Below are positions 7,173 to 15,295 of a stretch of DNA of 38,691 bases, in pieces. A program made the position numbers and the translations under genes. Source of the stretch: an uncultured Clostridia bacterium (GTDB lineage: Bacteria > Bacillota > Clostridia > Christensenellales > CAG-314); contig CANQGO010000016.1 of NCBI GenBank assembly GCA_947623225.1, forward strand, positions 1-38,691. Direction: 5' to 3'. Every line of letters starts with the position of its first letter. The first letter of the stretch is position 1. Under the pieces are notes generated by a model. It saw only the letters and a program-made list of their open reading frames with translations. It had not been told where the DNA came from and ran no database searches.

Positions 7173-9695
7173 ATGAAGAAAAACAAGGAAAATATGGTGC
7201 GCTATACACCGGATATAAACGAAGGTTTGACGGATCTGGACGTAAAACTACGTCGTGACGCCAAACTTGTCAATCGCACGAAAAAGGTGGTAGGCAAAAG
7301 CTATCTGCAGATATTCATGTCCAACATATTCACGTTCTTCAATTTGTTGGGATTTATAGTTTTCCTGCTCATGCTGCTGTGCCGCAGTTACGACAACATG
7401 ATGTTCATCGTCATCATCGTCGCGAATACCGCCATAGGCATAGTGCAGGAGATACGGAGCAAGCGTGCTGTGGAAAAATTGTCTATAGTATCCGAACCCA
7501 CGGCGCAAGTGGTGCGCAACGGTGAGAAACAGACCATATCCACAAAAGATATAGTCGTGGACGATATCTTGCACTTGGCGGCAGGCAAGCAGATATGCTG
7601 CGACAGCGAACTGCTTGTGGGAGAAGTGGAAGTAAACGAATCCATGCTCACGGGTGAGAGCGAGCCGGTAAAAAAACAAAAAGGAGATACGCTGTACAGC
7701 GGTAGTTTTATCGTGTCCGGCAATTGTATCGCACGCTGTGACAAGGTGGGCAAGGACAACTATGTAGAGCAATTGTCTTCACGCGTAAAGAAGGCAAAAA
7801 CGCCGGACAGCCGCTTGATGAAGGGAATAAGAAGCATTATTAAATTCATCTCGATCATCATTTTCCCGCTGGGAATAGCGACATTTTTCTGCAGTGAACA
7901 GATGCGGTATTTGCTGGGTAGCAATGTCAACGTGTGGTATGAGTACATACACGGGGAAACGGTAGGCGGCGAAGTGAGCAACGTGGTGGAGTTGGTGAAC
8001 AAGGCGTTGAAAGCCATGTCCGGCAGCATGATAGGCATGGTGCCCAGCGGTATGGTGTTGCTCACCAGCGTGGCACTGGCGGTGGCTGCGCTCAAGCTCG
8101 CTCGCAGGAAAGTGCTTGTGCGCGAACTGCCCTGTATCGAGATGCTCGCACGCGTGGATACGCTCTGCCTGGACAAGACGGGAACTATCACGGACGGCAG
8201 TATGACCGTAGAACGCATATTACCGCTCGGCAAATTGTCCGAAGAGGAACTTAAACGCCTCATCAAGAGCGTGCTGAACGCCACGGGCGACGACAACATG
8301 ACCGCAAAGGCCCTGAATGCATATCTGAGCGAGACGGAAGCGTATCCGAGTTCTGCGGCGATACCTTTTTCTTCCGCTCGCAAATACAGCGCGGCGACAT
8401 TGAACGGCAAGGGTACCGTGGCGATCGGTGCGTCGGAGTTCTTGTTCAAAAGGGTGACAAAAGAGTTCACCGCGCAGTGCGACGAGTTGCTCGCGCAAGG
8501 GTTGCGTGTGTTGGCTGTGGGCAAATCGGACAAGCCTATAGCCGGAGATAGTGCGGAAGGATTGCAACCTGTCGCGCTTATAGTGTTGCATGACACGATA
8601 CGTGCCGACGCTCCCGAGATCATCGGCTGGTTCCGTGACAACAACGTAAGCGTCAAGATCATATCCGGAGATAACCCGTTGTCCGTTTCCGTCATCGCCG
8701 GCAAAGTGGGTGTGCGGGACGCCGACAAATATGTATCATTGGAAGGTATGACGGATGAGCAGGTGGTGGACGCTGCAAATAAATATACTGTTTTCGGCAG
8801 GGTCACACCCGAGCAAAAGGCGATACTCGTTCGCGCGCTGAAAGCGGCGGGACATACCGTTGCCATGACGGGCGACGGCGTCAACGACATACTCGCCATG
8901 CGCGAAAGCGACTGCGCCATATCTGTCGGCTGCGGTACGGATGCCGCCAAGACGGTCGCCAATCTGGTGTTGATGGATGACAAATTCAGCTCCATGCCGA
9001 AGGTGGTGGCGGAGGGCAGACAGGTAGTCAACAATATACAGAACAGTTCTTCGCTGTTTCTGATGAAGACCTCCATGACGATACTCACTACCATACTGTG
9101 CCTGTGCTTGCTGACGACATATCCATTTGAAGCGAAGCACTTGTATGCGATGGAGTTTTTCGTGATAGGAATATCCTCCTTCCTGTTGGCACTCAAGCCC
9201 AATCGCGCGCTCATCACCGGCAACTTTGTGGCGAATACCCTCAAGCGTACTCTGCCCAGCGGTATTGCCATGTTTTTGTCGGTGGCTATGACATATGCTT
9301 TCAGAAATGTATTGCAACTCACCTCCGAGCAAGTGAGCACCGTCGCCATGTTCTCCATGACGGCTACGGGCTTGGTCGCGCTTTGGATATTGCTGTATCC
9401 ATACGGCTGGTATAACCTGACGGTAGGAGTCATAGGTACAGTAGGTACGGTGGCATGCTATCTTGTGTTCCCATGGGCACTGAGGCTTATTTCCAAATGG
9501 TTGGGCAACCCCGCGCCCGAGGCTATGTATGTGGCAATAAGCGGGTATTCTATATTGTTCATCGCAATCAACGCATTAGTGATGGGCGGGATCATCATCG
9601 GGCTGAAATTTGCCGTGCCCGCCATAGAAAAAGCCATCAAACGGCGTAAGACCGCAAGACAAGCGGCGCAGGGTGACGATACGGGAGAAGAATAA
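7173..9695 (+). CDS. Cation-transporting P-type ATPase
   Basis: The product has 840 residues and is an integral membrane E1-E2 ATPase. ATG 7173 has GGAG 5 bp upstream. The actuator motif TGES is at residues 160-163, the phosphorylation motif DKTGTIT starts at 334, and the hinge motif GDGVND is at 567-572. Transmembrane pairs flank the actuator domain, and about six helices form the C-terminal end. The M4 ion-site segment reads MVPSGM (around 290) instead of the PEGL of calcium pumps, and LVRELPCIEMLARVD precedes the phosphorylation site, as in the CtpE-like branch. There is no N-terminal heavy-metal domain. Ca2+ or another divalent cation is plausible; the substrate cannot be read from sequence. 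The stop overlaps the next start (TAATG), so the genes are coupled. Confidence 0.9.
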   Translation: MKKNKENMVRYTPDINEGLTDLDVKLRRDAKLVNRTKKVVGKSYLQIFMSNIFTFFNLLGFIVFLLMLLCRSYDNMMFIVIIVANTAIGIVQEIRSKRAVEKLSIVSEPTAQVVRNGEKQTISTKDIVVDDILHLAAGKQICCDSELLVGEVEVNESMLTGESEPVKKQKGDTLYSGSFIVSGNCIARCDKVGKDNYVEQLSSRVKKAKTPDSRLMKGIRSIIKFISIIIFPLGIATFFCSEQMRYLLGSNVNVWYEYIHGETVGGEVSNVVELVNKALKAMSGSMIGMVPSGMVLLTSVALAVAALKLARRKVLVRELPCIEMLARVDTLCLDKTGTITDGSMTVERILPLGKLSEEELKRLIKSVLNATGDDNMTAKALNAYLSETEAYPSSAAIPFSSARKYSAATLNGKGTVAIGASEFLFKRVTKEFTAQCDELLAQGLRVLAVGKSDKPIAGDSAEGLQPVALIVLHDTIRADAPEIIGWFRDNNVSVKIISGDNPLSVSVIAGKVGVRDADKYVSLEGMTDEQVVDAANKYTVFGRVTPEQKAILVRALKAAGHTVAMTGDGVNDILAMRESDCAISVGCGTDAAKTVANLVLMDDKFSSMPKVVAEGRQVVNNIQNSSSLFLMKTSMTILTTILCLCLLTTYPFEAKHLYAMEFFVIGISSFLLALKPNRALITGNFVANTLKRTLPSGIAMFLSVAMTYAFRNVLQLTSEQVSTVAMFSMTATGLVALWILLYPYGWYNLTVGVIGTVGTVACYLVFPWALRLISKWLGNPAPEAMYVAISGYSILFIAINALVMGGIIIGLKFAVPAIEKAIKRRKTARQAAQGDDTGEE

Positions 9696-11173
9696 TGAAG
9701 GAATTGGAATACTATCTGCAACAGCGAAAGAAGATATTGGCATTCAACTACATCAACTTTCTTACGGAGTGGGACGCCCAGACGGACGCCGCAGGCGGCA
9801 GCGTCGCGGCGGACAGCGAGTACGTGGCTACGTTGGCGGAGATGCAATACAGACTGGCCACAGAGCCGGAATTCGAACGTTGCGTGGAGCAACTCTATCT
9901 CAAGCGGGAGGAGTTGGACGACGTCCAGCGTCACGAAATCGAGGTGACGTACAGGTCTGTATCGGAGACCAAGAGGATACCGGTAGAAGAATATGTCGCG
10001 TACAATCAACTTACGGCGGAGGCGTATCCGGTGTACGTTCGCGCAAAGCAAACGGGCGACTTCCAACTTTTCCGTCCTTATCTCGAGCGGATAGTGGAGT
10101 ATTGCCGCAAGCAAACGGTATGGCTTGCTACCGACTCGCTCAAGGGCTACGACGTCTTGTTGGACAAATATGAACCGCACTTCACTCAAGCCAAGTACGA
10201 TACGTTTTTCCGCGTTTTGCGTGACAAATTGGTGCCTTTTGTCAAGCGGAAAGTGAGTACGGATCCGGCACCGGATTGGACGAAGCAGGTGTTTGACAAG
10301 GCTAAGCAGAAGGAATTTTGCGAATATATACGCGACGTGATGTGCTTTGACAAAAATTTCGGCATTATGAAGGAAAGTGAGCATCCGTTTACTTCCGGAA
10401 TTGGCACCGACGATGTCAGGATCACCAACCATTACTATGAGAATGACCTCACGTCCGCAATCTTTTCCGCCATTCACGAGACGGGACATGCCACATATGA
10501 GAGACAGGTGGATCCCGCACTGAACGGGACGTTGTGCGGCGGCGGTGCGAGCCTGGGCCTGCATGAAAGTCAGTCGCGGTTTTACGAAAATATGATAGGT
10601 CGTTCGCACGCCTTCTGGGCTGTACACTATCCAAAATTGCAGAGTGTATTTGCTCCTCAGTTGGACGGCGTGAGCACGGAGGAATTCGTGCGGTATGTAA
10701 ACAGAGTGCAAGTCGGTTTCGTGCGTACGGAAGCGGACGAGTTGACATATCCGCTGCATATCATGCTGAGATATGAAATAGAGCGCGAATTGATAAGCGG
10801 ACGATTGCAGGTCAAGGATCTGCCGGCATTCTGGAACAGAAAGTTTACCGAATACTTCGGCGTCACCCCTCCAAGCGATACATTGGGCGTGTTGCAGGAC
10901 GTGCACTGGGCATATGGCAATTTCGGATATTTCCCCACATATGCACTGGGCAGTGCAATTGCGGCTCAGCTGTACCACGCCATGAGCAAAGACTTCGATA
11001 TAGAGGCATCGTTGGCGGATGGCACCACGGCTCGTATCAATGTCTGGTTGAAAGACCATGTCCACAAGTACGGCGCGAGCAAGTATCCCGACGAGATATT
11101 GCGTATTGCTACGGGAGAGGACTTTGAACCGAATTACTATGTAGACTATCTTATCTCCAAATACTCCGCGTGA
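9695..11173 (+). CDS. M32 family metallocarboxypeptidase (carboxypeptidase Taq-like)
   Basis: The product has 492 residues, the usual length. It is a cytoplasmic zinc carboxypeptidase that removes C-terminal residues from peptides. The zinc motif HETGH is at residues 261-265, in the family phrase AIHETGHATYE. A downstream helix, GLHESQSRFYENMIG, supplies the third ligand, and the family motif for the C-terminal lobe (RYEIERELISG) is present. The start overlaps the ATPase stop by one base, so it is translated from the same message as tsaD and the ATPase. No functional link between the three is obvious. Confidence 0.93.
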   Translation: MKELEYYLQQRKKILAFNYINFLTEWDAQTDAAGGSVAADSEYVATLAEMQYRLATEPEFERCVEQLYLKREELDDVQRHEIEVTYRSVSETKRIPVEEYVAYNQLTAEAYPVYVRAKQTGDFQLFRPYLERIVEYCRKQTVWLATDSLKGYDVLLDKYEPHFTQAKYDTFFRVLRDKLVPFVKRKVSTDPAPDWTKQVFDKAKQKEFCEYIRDVMCFDKNFGIMKESEHPFTSGIGTDDVRITNHYYENDLTSAIFSAIHETGHATYERQVDPALNGTLCGGGASLGLHESQSRFYENMIGRSHAFWAVHYPKLQSVFAPQLDGVSTEEFVRYVNRVQVGFVRTEADELTYPLHIMLRYEIERELISGRLQVKDLPAFWNRKFTEYFGVTPPSDTLGVLQDVHWAYGNFGYFPTYALGSAIAAQLYHAMSKDFDIEASLADGTTARINVWLKDHVHKYGASKYPDEILRIATGEDFEPNYYVDYLISKYSA

Positions 11174-11248
11174 CAGTCGCTTGCCATGCATCGCTCGGAC
11201 GAAGGAGCATATTCGTCAAACCCTGCAATGTTGCGAGCAAATATACGT

Positions 11249-11275
11249 TTGTTTTCACTGCAAATAGTGTACAAT
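11249..11275 (+). promoter_or_regulatory. Possible promoter of ferredoxin
   Basis: TACAAT at 11270-11275 makes a good -10 box. The best -35 is a weak TTGTTT at 11249-11254 with a short 15-bp spacer, so only the -10 is convincing. Confidence 0.45.
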
Positions 11276-11304
11276 CAATGTAAATATTTGCGGAGGTGAC
11301 AATT

Positions 11305-11490
11305 GTGAAAGCGTTTGTAAAGAAAGATGACTGTATCGGCTGCGGTATGTGCGTAGACGTGTGCCCGGAGGTATTTGAGATAGGATCGGACGGCTATTCT
11401 TCCGTCGTGGGCGATCCCAATGGCTTCCCGGACAAGACGTATGAGGCGGCGGAGATATGTCCCGTCAACGCCATAGAAGTGGAAAATTGA
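11305..11490 (+). CDS. Monocluster [4Fe-4S] ferredoxin
   Basis: The product has 61 residues. GTG 11305 is chosen because GGAGG ends 8 bp upstream; the GTG at 11296 lies inside that site. The motif CIGCGMCVDVCP supplies three ligands plus a fourth cysteine before proline, and a further ICP is present near residue 51, the arrangement of small single-cluster ferredoxins. It is a low-potential one-electron carrier in the cytoplasm. It stands alone in its transcription unit, a few hundred bases before the anaerobic ribonucleotide reductase and thioredoxin reductase genes, to which it may donate electrons (inference). Confidence 0.92.
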   Translation: MKAFVKKDDCIGCGMCVDVCPEVFEIGSDGYSSVVGDPNGFPDKTYEAAEICPVNAIEVEN

Positions 11491-11564
11491 CCGGGATCGA
11501 GAAGGCTATCTGCTTACGAGCTTATTCGTGAAAAAATAGTATTCGTCGTTCGCCGAATTGGGTA

Positions 11565-11593
11565 TTGACAATCGGCAGTAGTGATGATATACT
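11565..11593 (+). promoter_or_regulatory. Promoter of small RNA
   Basis: TTGACA (11565-11570), 17-bp spacer, TATACT (11588-11593). This near-perfect sigma-A promoter has no open reading frame after it, only a structured segment ending in a strong terminator. Confidence 0.8.
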
Positions 11594-11599
11594 AACTAA

Positions 11600-11713
11600 G
11601 GTTTAGAATACATGGGTGTTCTGCGAAATAGAACTCCTCCCTCCATAATAAATGTTCTAACCGAACCCTCCTTCACGAAGAAACGGCATGCTTGTCAGCC
11701 GTTTCTTTTTTTT
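11600..11713 (+). ncRNA. Candidate small RNA with two anti-Shine-Dalgarno-like motifs
   Basis: The stretch is bounded by a consensus promoter and a strong intrinsic terminator, about 114 nt, and has no start codon with a ribosome binding site. A closing stem is formed by 11600-11608 (GGTTTAGAA) and 11655-11662 (TTCTAACC, one bulge), enclosing a hairpin GTTCT/AGAAC (11618-11622 / 11630-11634) with loop GCGAAAT. Two CU-rich stretches, CTCCTCCCTCC (11634-11644) and CCCTCCTTCA (11666-11675), lie mostly unpaired and are complementary to Shine-Dalgarno sequences. It could be a trans-acting regulator that blocks ribosome binding sites, comparable in principle to C-rich-motif small RNAs of Firmicutes. 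I do not recognise a named family. Confidence 0.65.
11680..11713 (+). terminator. Terminator of the small RNA
   Basis: GAAACGGC (11680-11687) pairs with GCCGTTTC (11698-11705) around a 10-nt loop and is followed by eight T. Confidence 0.88.
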
Positions 11714-11739
11714 ATGCCTGTCGTAGTGTTATGAAAGAC

Positions 11740-11755
11740 ATACTATATATTGTGT
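11740..11755 (+). promoter_or_regulatory. NrdR box 1
   Basis: ATACTATATATTGTGT differs from the NrdR consensus ACACWATATWTTGTGT at one position. It lies 32 bp (three helical turns) before box 2, the standard tandem arrangement upstream of ribonucleotide reductase genes. Confidence 0.88.
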
Positions 11756-11771
11756 TAAAAGTGAAAAACTA

Positions 11772-11787
11772 ACACAATATATTGTGT
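11772..11787 (+). promoter_or_regulatory. NrdR box 2
   Basis: ACACAATATATTGTGT is a perfect consensus palindrome, ending 8 bp before the -35 box of nrdD. Binding of the dATP-sensing repressor NrdR here would block transcription. The nrdR gene itself is not in the window. Confidence 0.93.
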
Positions 11788-11795
11788 TTCATCTG

Positions 11796-11825
11796 TTGAC
11801 AAACGGGCAACGATTGTACTACAAT
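11796..11825 (+). promoter_or_regulatory. Promoter of nrdD-trxB
   Basis: TTGACA (11796-11801), 18-bp spacer, TACAAT (11820-11825), immediately downstream of the two NrdR boxes. Confidence 0.8.
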
Positions 11826-11890
11826 AAAAGGGCTCACCCCCGCAACGGTAGAATAGGTGCGGAAAATAAGTGCAGGTACGGAGGATAAAA

Positions 11891-14254
11891 ATGTACAAGG
11901 TACGAAAGAGAAACGGTCAAATTATCGATTTCAAACTTTCCAAGATCAGCGATGCCATCAAGGCGGCTTTTGACGGGTGCAAAAAACCGTATACTCAGGA
12001 CGTGATAGACATGCTGGCACTTAAGGTCACCGCGGACTTTTTGGATAAAGTTAGCGACGGCGTTGTGTCCGTGGAGGACATTCAGGACAGCGCGGAGACG
12101 GTGCTTATCCAGGCGGGCTATGCCGATATAGCGAAGGCGTACATTTTGTATCGTAAATCTCACGAAAACGCTCGTCATGCGGGAGAGACTTTTCTTGATT
12201 ACAAATCGGTGGTGGACAACTATCTGAGAATTGCCGATTGGCGCGTCAAGGAGAACAGCACCGTGACGTATTCCGTGGGCGGACTCATTCTGAGCAACAG
12301 CGGAGCCATCACGGCGAACTATTGGTTGAGCGAGGTCTATGACGAAGAGATCTCGGAGGCGCACCGCAGCGGTGCGATGCATTTGCACGATCTCGGCATG
12401 CTCAGCGGCTACTGCGCAGGATGGAGCCTGAAGCAACTCATCCAGGAAGGACTGGGCGGAGTGACGAGTAAGATAACTTCTGCTCCCGCCAAGCACCTTG
12501 CCACGCTGTGCAACCAGATGGTCAACTTCATCGGTATCATGGCGAACGAGTGGGCGGGTGCCCAGGCGTTCAGTTCCTTCGATACTTATCTTGCCCCCTT
12601 TGTCAAGGCGGACGATCTGAGCTACGAAGAGACGAAGAAGTGCATAGAGTCATTTATATACGGAGTCAATATCCCCAGTCGCTGGGGCACTCAGGCACCG
12701 TTTTCCAATATAACTCTGGACTGGACCGTTCCCGACGATCTTGCCGAACTGCACTGCATAGTGGGCGGCAAGGAAATGCCTTTCCGCTACAAAGATTGCA
12801 AAAAAGAAATGGACATGGTCAACAAGGCATTCATAGAGACCATGATAGAGGGAGACTACAATGGACGCGGATTCCAATATCCCATCCCCACATACTCCAT
12901 AACAAAAGATTTCGACTGGAGCGAGACGGAAAACAACAAGTTGCTCTTTGAGATGACGGCCAAGTACGGTACGCCATACTTCAGCAACTATATCAATAGC
13001 GATATGCAACCCAGCGACGTGCGCAGTATGTGCTGCCGTCTTCGTCTGGATCTGAGGGAACTGCGTAAGAAGAGCGGCGGTTTCTTCGGCAGCGGCGAAT
13101 CCACCGGTTCTATCGGTGTGGTGACGATCAATATGCCTCGTATAGCCTATCTGAGCAAGAATGAGGAGGAATTCTTCAGCCGTCTGGACAAGATGATGGA
13201 TATAGCGGCAAGATCGTTGAAGATCAAGCGTACGACCGTTACCAAACTCATGGAGGCGGGTCTGTATCCTTACACCAAACGCTACTTGGGCACATTTGAC
13301 AATCACTTCTCTACTATAGGTTTGGTGGGCATGAACGAAGCTTGTCTGAATGCGGCATGGCTGGCTTGTGATATGACGGACGTGCGCGCACAGACATTTA
13401 CCAAGAAAGTATTGAACCACATGCGCGAGCGTCTGAGCGACTATCAGGAGAAGTACGGCGATCTGTACAATCTCGAAGCAACTCCCGCGGAATCCACCGC
13501 TTACCGCCTTGCCAAGCATGACCAGAAGTTGTATCCGGATATGATATTCGCAGGAAAGAAAGGCTCCACTCCGTACTATACGAACAGTTCGCACCTGCCG
13601 GTGAGCTATACATACGATATTTTCGACGCATTGGATATACAGGACGAGTTGCAGACGCTGTATACGTCAGGAACGGTCTTTCACGGATTTTTGGGAGAGC
13701 GTTTGCCCGATTGGCGTGCCGCTATGAAGTTGGTGCGTACCATTGCGGAAAATTACCGCTTGCCGTACTATACCATGTCTCCGACCTACTCCGTTTGCCC
13801 CGAGCACGGATATCTGTCCGGTGAGCAATACGAGTGTCCGCATTGCCATCGCAAGACAGAGGTGTACAGCCGTATAACCGGGTATTACCGTCCCGTACAG
13901 AATTGGAATGACGGCAAGCAGCAGGAGTGGAAAGATCGCAAGACGTATGAGCCGGAGCACAGCGTGCAGAAGAAATGTCTTGTCTCGCATGAGCAAGAAG
14001 AGGATAAAGTGCAGACGTGTCTGCTGAAGCCGTTGCTCTTTGTACAGGACAACTGTCCCAATTGCCGTATGGCAGAGATCATGCTACAGAAGGCGGATCT
14101 GGACGTAGAGGAAGTCAACGCCATGCAAAATGCGGAACTGTCCAGAAAGTTCAAAGTCAAACTGACTCCGACGCTGATAGTATCCGACGGCGACAGTTAT
14201 AAGGTGTACGAAAACGCATCAAACGTTCGTAAGTATATAGAGAGCGTCAAGTGA
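11891..14254 (+). CDS. nrdD: Anaerobic ribonucleoside-triphosphate reductase fused to a redoxin domain
   Basis: The product has 787 residues. ATG 11891 has GGAGG 7 bp upstream. It makes deoxyribonucleotides from ribonucleoside triphosphates by glycyl-radical chemistry. Residues 1-95 are an ATP-cone (VRKRNGQIIDF) for allosteric control, and the barrel follows. Near the C-terminal end of the core, Cys636, Cys649 and Cys652 with a nearby His form a zinc site, and the radical glycine is G664 in RITGYYRP. Unlike the standard enzyme, about 77 extra residues (711-787) form a glutaredoxin/thioredoxin-like domain with CPNC at 722-725 and a cis-Pro-type LTPT. This suggests a redoxin-driven rather than formate-driven class III subtype. 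trxB follows 13 bp later; no activase gene nrdG is adjacent. Confidence 0.95.
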   Translation: MYKVRKRNGQIIDFKLSKISDAIKAAFDGCKKPYTQDVIDMLALKVTADFLDKVSDGVVSVEDIQDSAETVLIQAGYADIAKAYILYRKSHENARHAGETFLDYKSVVDNYLRIADWRVKENSTVTYSVGGLILSNSGAITANYWLSEVYDEEISEAHRSGAMHLHDLGMLSGYCAGWSLKQLIQEGLGGVTSKITSAPAKHLATLCNQMVNFIGIMANEWAGAQAFSSFDTYLAPFVKADDLSYEETKKCIESFIYGVNIPSRWGTQAPFSNITLDWTVPDDLAELHCIVGGKEMPFRYKDCKKEMDMVNKAFIETMIEGDYNGRGFQYPIPTYSITKDFDWSETENNKLLFEMTAKYGTPYFSNYINSDMQPSDVRSMCCRLRLDLRELRKKSGGFFGSGESTGSIGVVTINMPRIAYLSKNEEEFFSRLDKMMDIAARSLKIKRTTVTKLMEAGLYPYTKRYLGTFDNHFSTIGLVGMNEACLNAAWLACDMTDVRAQTFTKKVLNHMRERLSDYQEKYGDLYNLEATPAESTAYRLAKHDQKLYPDMIFAGKKGSTPYYTNSSHLPVSYTYDIFDALDIQDELQTLYTSGTVFHGFLGERLPDWRAAMKLVRTIAENYRLPYYTMSPTYSVCPEHGYLSGEQYECPHCHRKTEVYSRITGYYRPVQNWNDGKQQEWKDRKTYEPEHSVQKKCLVSHEQEEDKVQTCLLKPLLFVQDNCPNCRMAEIMLQKADLDVEEVNAMQNAELSRKFKVKLTPTLIVSDGDSYKVYENASNVRKYIESVK

Positions 14255-14267
14255 CGGCGGAGTAAAT

Positions 14268-15182
14268 ATGTACGATATTGTTGTTGTCGGCGGAGGACCC
14301 GCCGGAATGACGGCTGCCCTGTATGCGGCGCGTGCCGGGAAGAATGTCATGTTGCTGGAGTGTAATGCCTTCGGCGGACAGATGGCGACCGCTCCGCTGG
14401 TGGAAAATTTTCCTGCTGCGGACAAGATGCCAGGTGCGGAGTTGGCAAACAGAATGTTCGGACAGATCACCGGGCATGACGTGGATTTCGATATGGGCAC
14501 CGGCGTGATAGATAAGACGGACGACGGCTTTGTTGTCCGTACGGAATATATGGATTACGAATGTCATGCAGTGGTGCTGGCGACCGGCGTGACTCACAAA
14601 AAACTCAATGTGGAAGGGGAAGATCGTCTGATCGGTAACGGCGTATGCTACTGTGCCGTGTGCGACGGAGCCTTCTACAAGGATAAGAACGTATGCGTTG
14701 TCGGCGACGGCAACAGTGCCGTGCAGTACGCGCTGTATCTCTCGGAGATATGCGCGCAGGTCACGCTTGTCACCATGTTCGACAGATTATTCTGCGACAA
14801 AGAGTTGGAGCAGAGGCTTTTCCTGCACGAAGGGATAAACCGGGTACAAGGTGTATTGGTGACGGAAATAGTCGGTGACGAGCATGTCAAGGGGCTGGTA
14901 TGCCGTGGCGATGACGGAGCGGTGAGTTACATAGACTGTGATGCGGTATTTGTGGCAATAGGACAGGAACCGCACAACGAGAACTTTGCCGGAATGGTGC
15001 AACTGGACGACAGAGGCTATATAGTAGCGGGAGAAGATTGCCGTACTAGCCATGAGGGAATATTCGCCGCAGGCGATTGCCGGACCAAGTCGGTGCGCCA
15101 GTGCGCGACCGCTGTTGGCGACGGTGCCGTTGCCGGATATATGGCGGCAAGTTATGTGACCGATCTCAAAAACAGAAGATAG
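14268..15182 (+). CDS. trxB: Thioredoxin reductase-like flavoprotein
   Basis: The product has 304 residues. FAD-binding GGGPAGMTAALYAARAG is at the N terminus, the redox-active CAVC is at 129-132, a second nucleotide motif GDGNSA is at 146-151, and the FAD-binding IFAAGDCR is near the end. The HRR motif that grips the 2'-phosphate of NADPH in the E. coli enzyme is replaced by TMF (around 169-171), and the later arginine is also absent. The electron donor may therefore be NADH or ferredoxin, as in clostridial ferredoxin-dependent homologues. The likely acceptor is the CPNC domain fused to NrdD, with which it is cotranscribed under NrdR control. Confidence 0.92.
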   Translation: MYDIVVVGGGPAGMTAALYAARAGKNVMLLECNAFGGQMATAPLVENFPAADKMPGAELANRMFGQITGHDVDFDMGTGVIDKTDDGFVVRTEYMDYECHAVVLATGVTHKKLNVEGEDRLIGNGVCYCAVCDGAFYKDKNVCVVGDGNSAVQYALYLSEICAQVTLVTMFDRLFCDKELEQRLFLHEGINRVQGVLVTEIVGDEHVKGLVCRGDDGAVSYIDCDAVFVAIGQEPHNENFAGMVQLDDRGYIVAGEDCRTSHEGIFAAGDCRTKSVRQCATAVGDGAVAGYMAASYVTDLKNRR

Positions 15183-15187
15183 AATGA

Positions 15188-15222
15188 AAACAAGCGGCAG
15201 GATATTGCCGCTTTGTTTTTTA
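15188..15222 (+). terminator. Terminator of nrdD-trxB
   Basis: An AAACAAGCGGCA-type left arm pairs with TGCCGCTTTGTTT around a 5-nt loop and ends in TTTTTT, directly after trxB. Confidence 0.88.
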
Positions 15223-15251
15223 TTGACGAATATGGTATGCAATGTTAAAAT
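15223..15251 (+). promoter_or_regulatory. Promoter of membrane-protein gene
   Basis: TTGACG (15223-15228), 17-bp spacer, TAAAAT (15246-15251), directly abutting the previous terminator. Confidence 0.75.
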
Positions 15252-15295
15252 ATTGCCAGTACGGCAACGCACTCAAGCCTCGCCGTGGAGGAACC

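Noticed and set aside
7760-9433. A 557-codon minus-strand open frame opposite the P-type ATPase
   Set aside because: It is a shadow of a clearly conserved ATPase frame, with low-complexity Ser/Thr composition and no motif.
9458-11191. A 577-codon minus-strand open frame opposite the M32 peptidase
   Set aside because: The plus-strand frame has an intact HETGH family signature and coupled start; the antisense product resembles nothing.
11600-11713. The small RNA as 6S RNA, SRP RNA or tmRNA
   Set aside because: It is too short and lacks the large central bubble of 6S RNA, the SRP GNRA/helix-8 motif and any tRNA-like ends.
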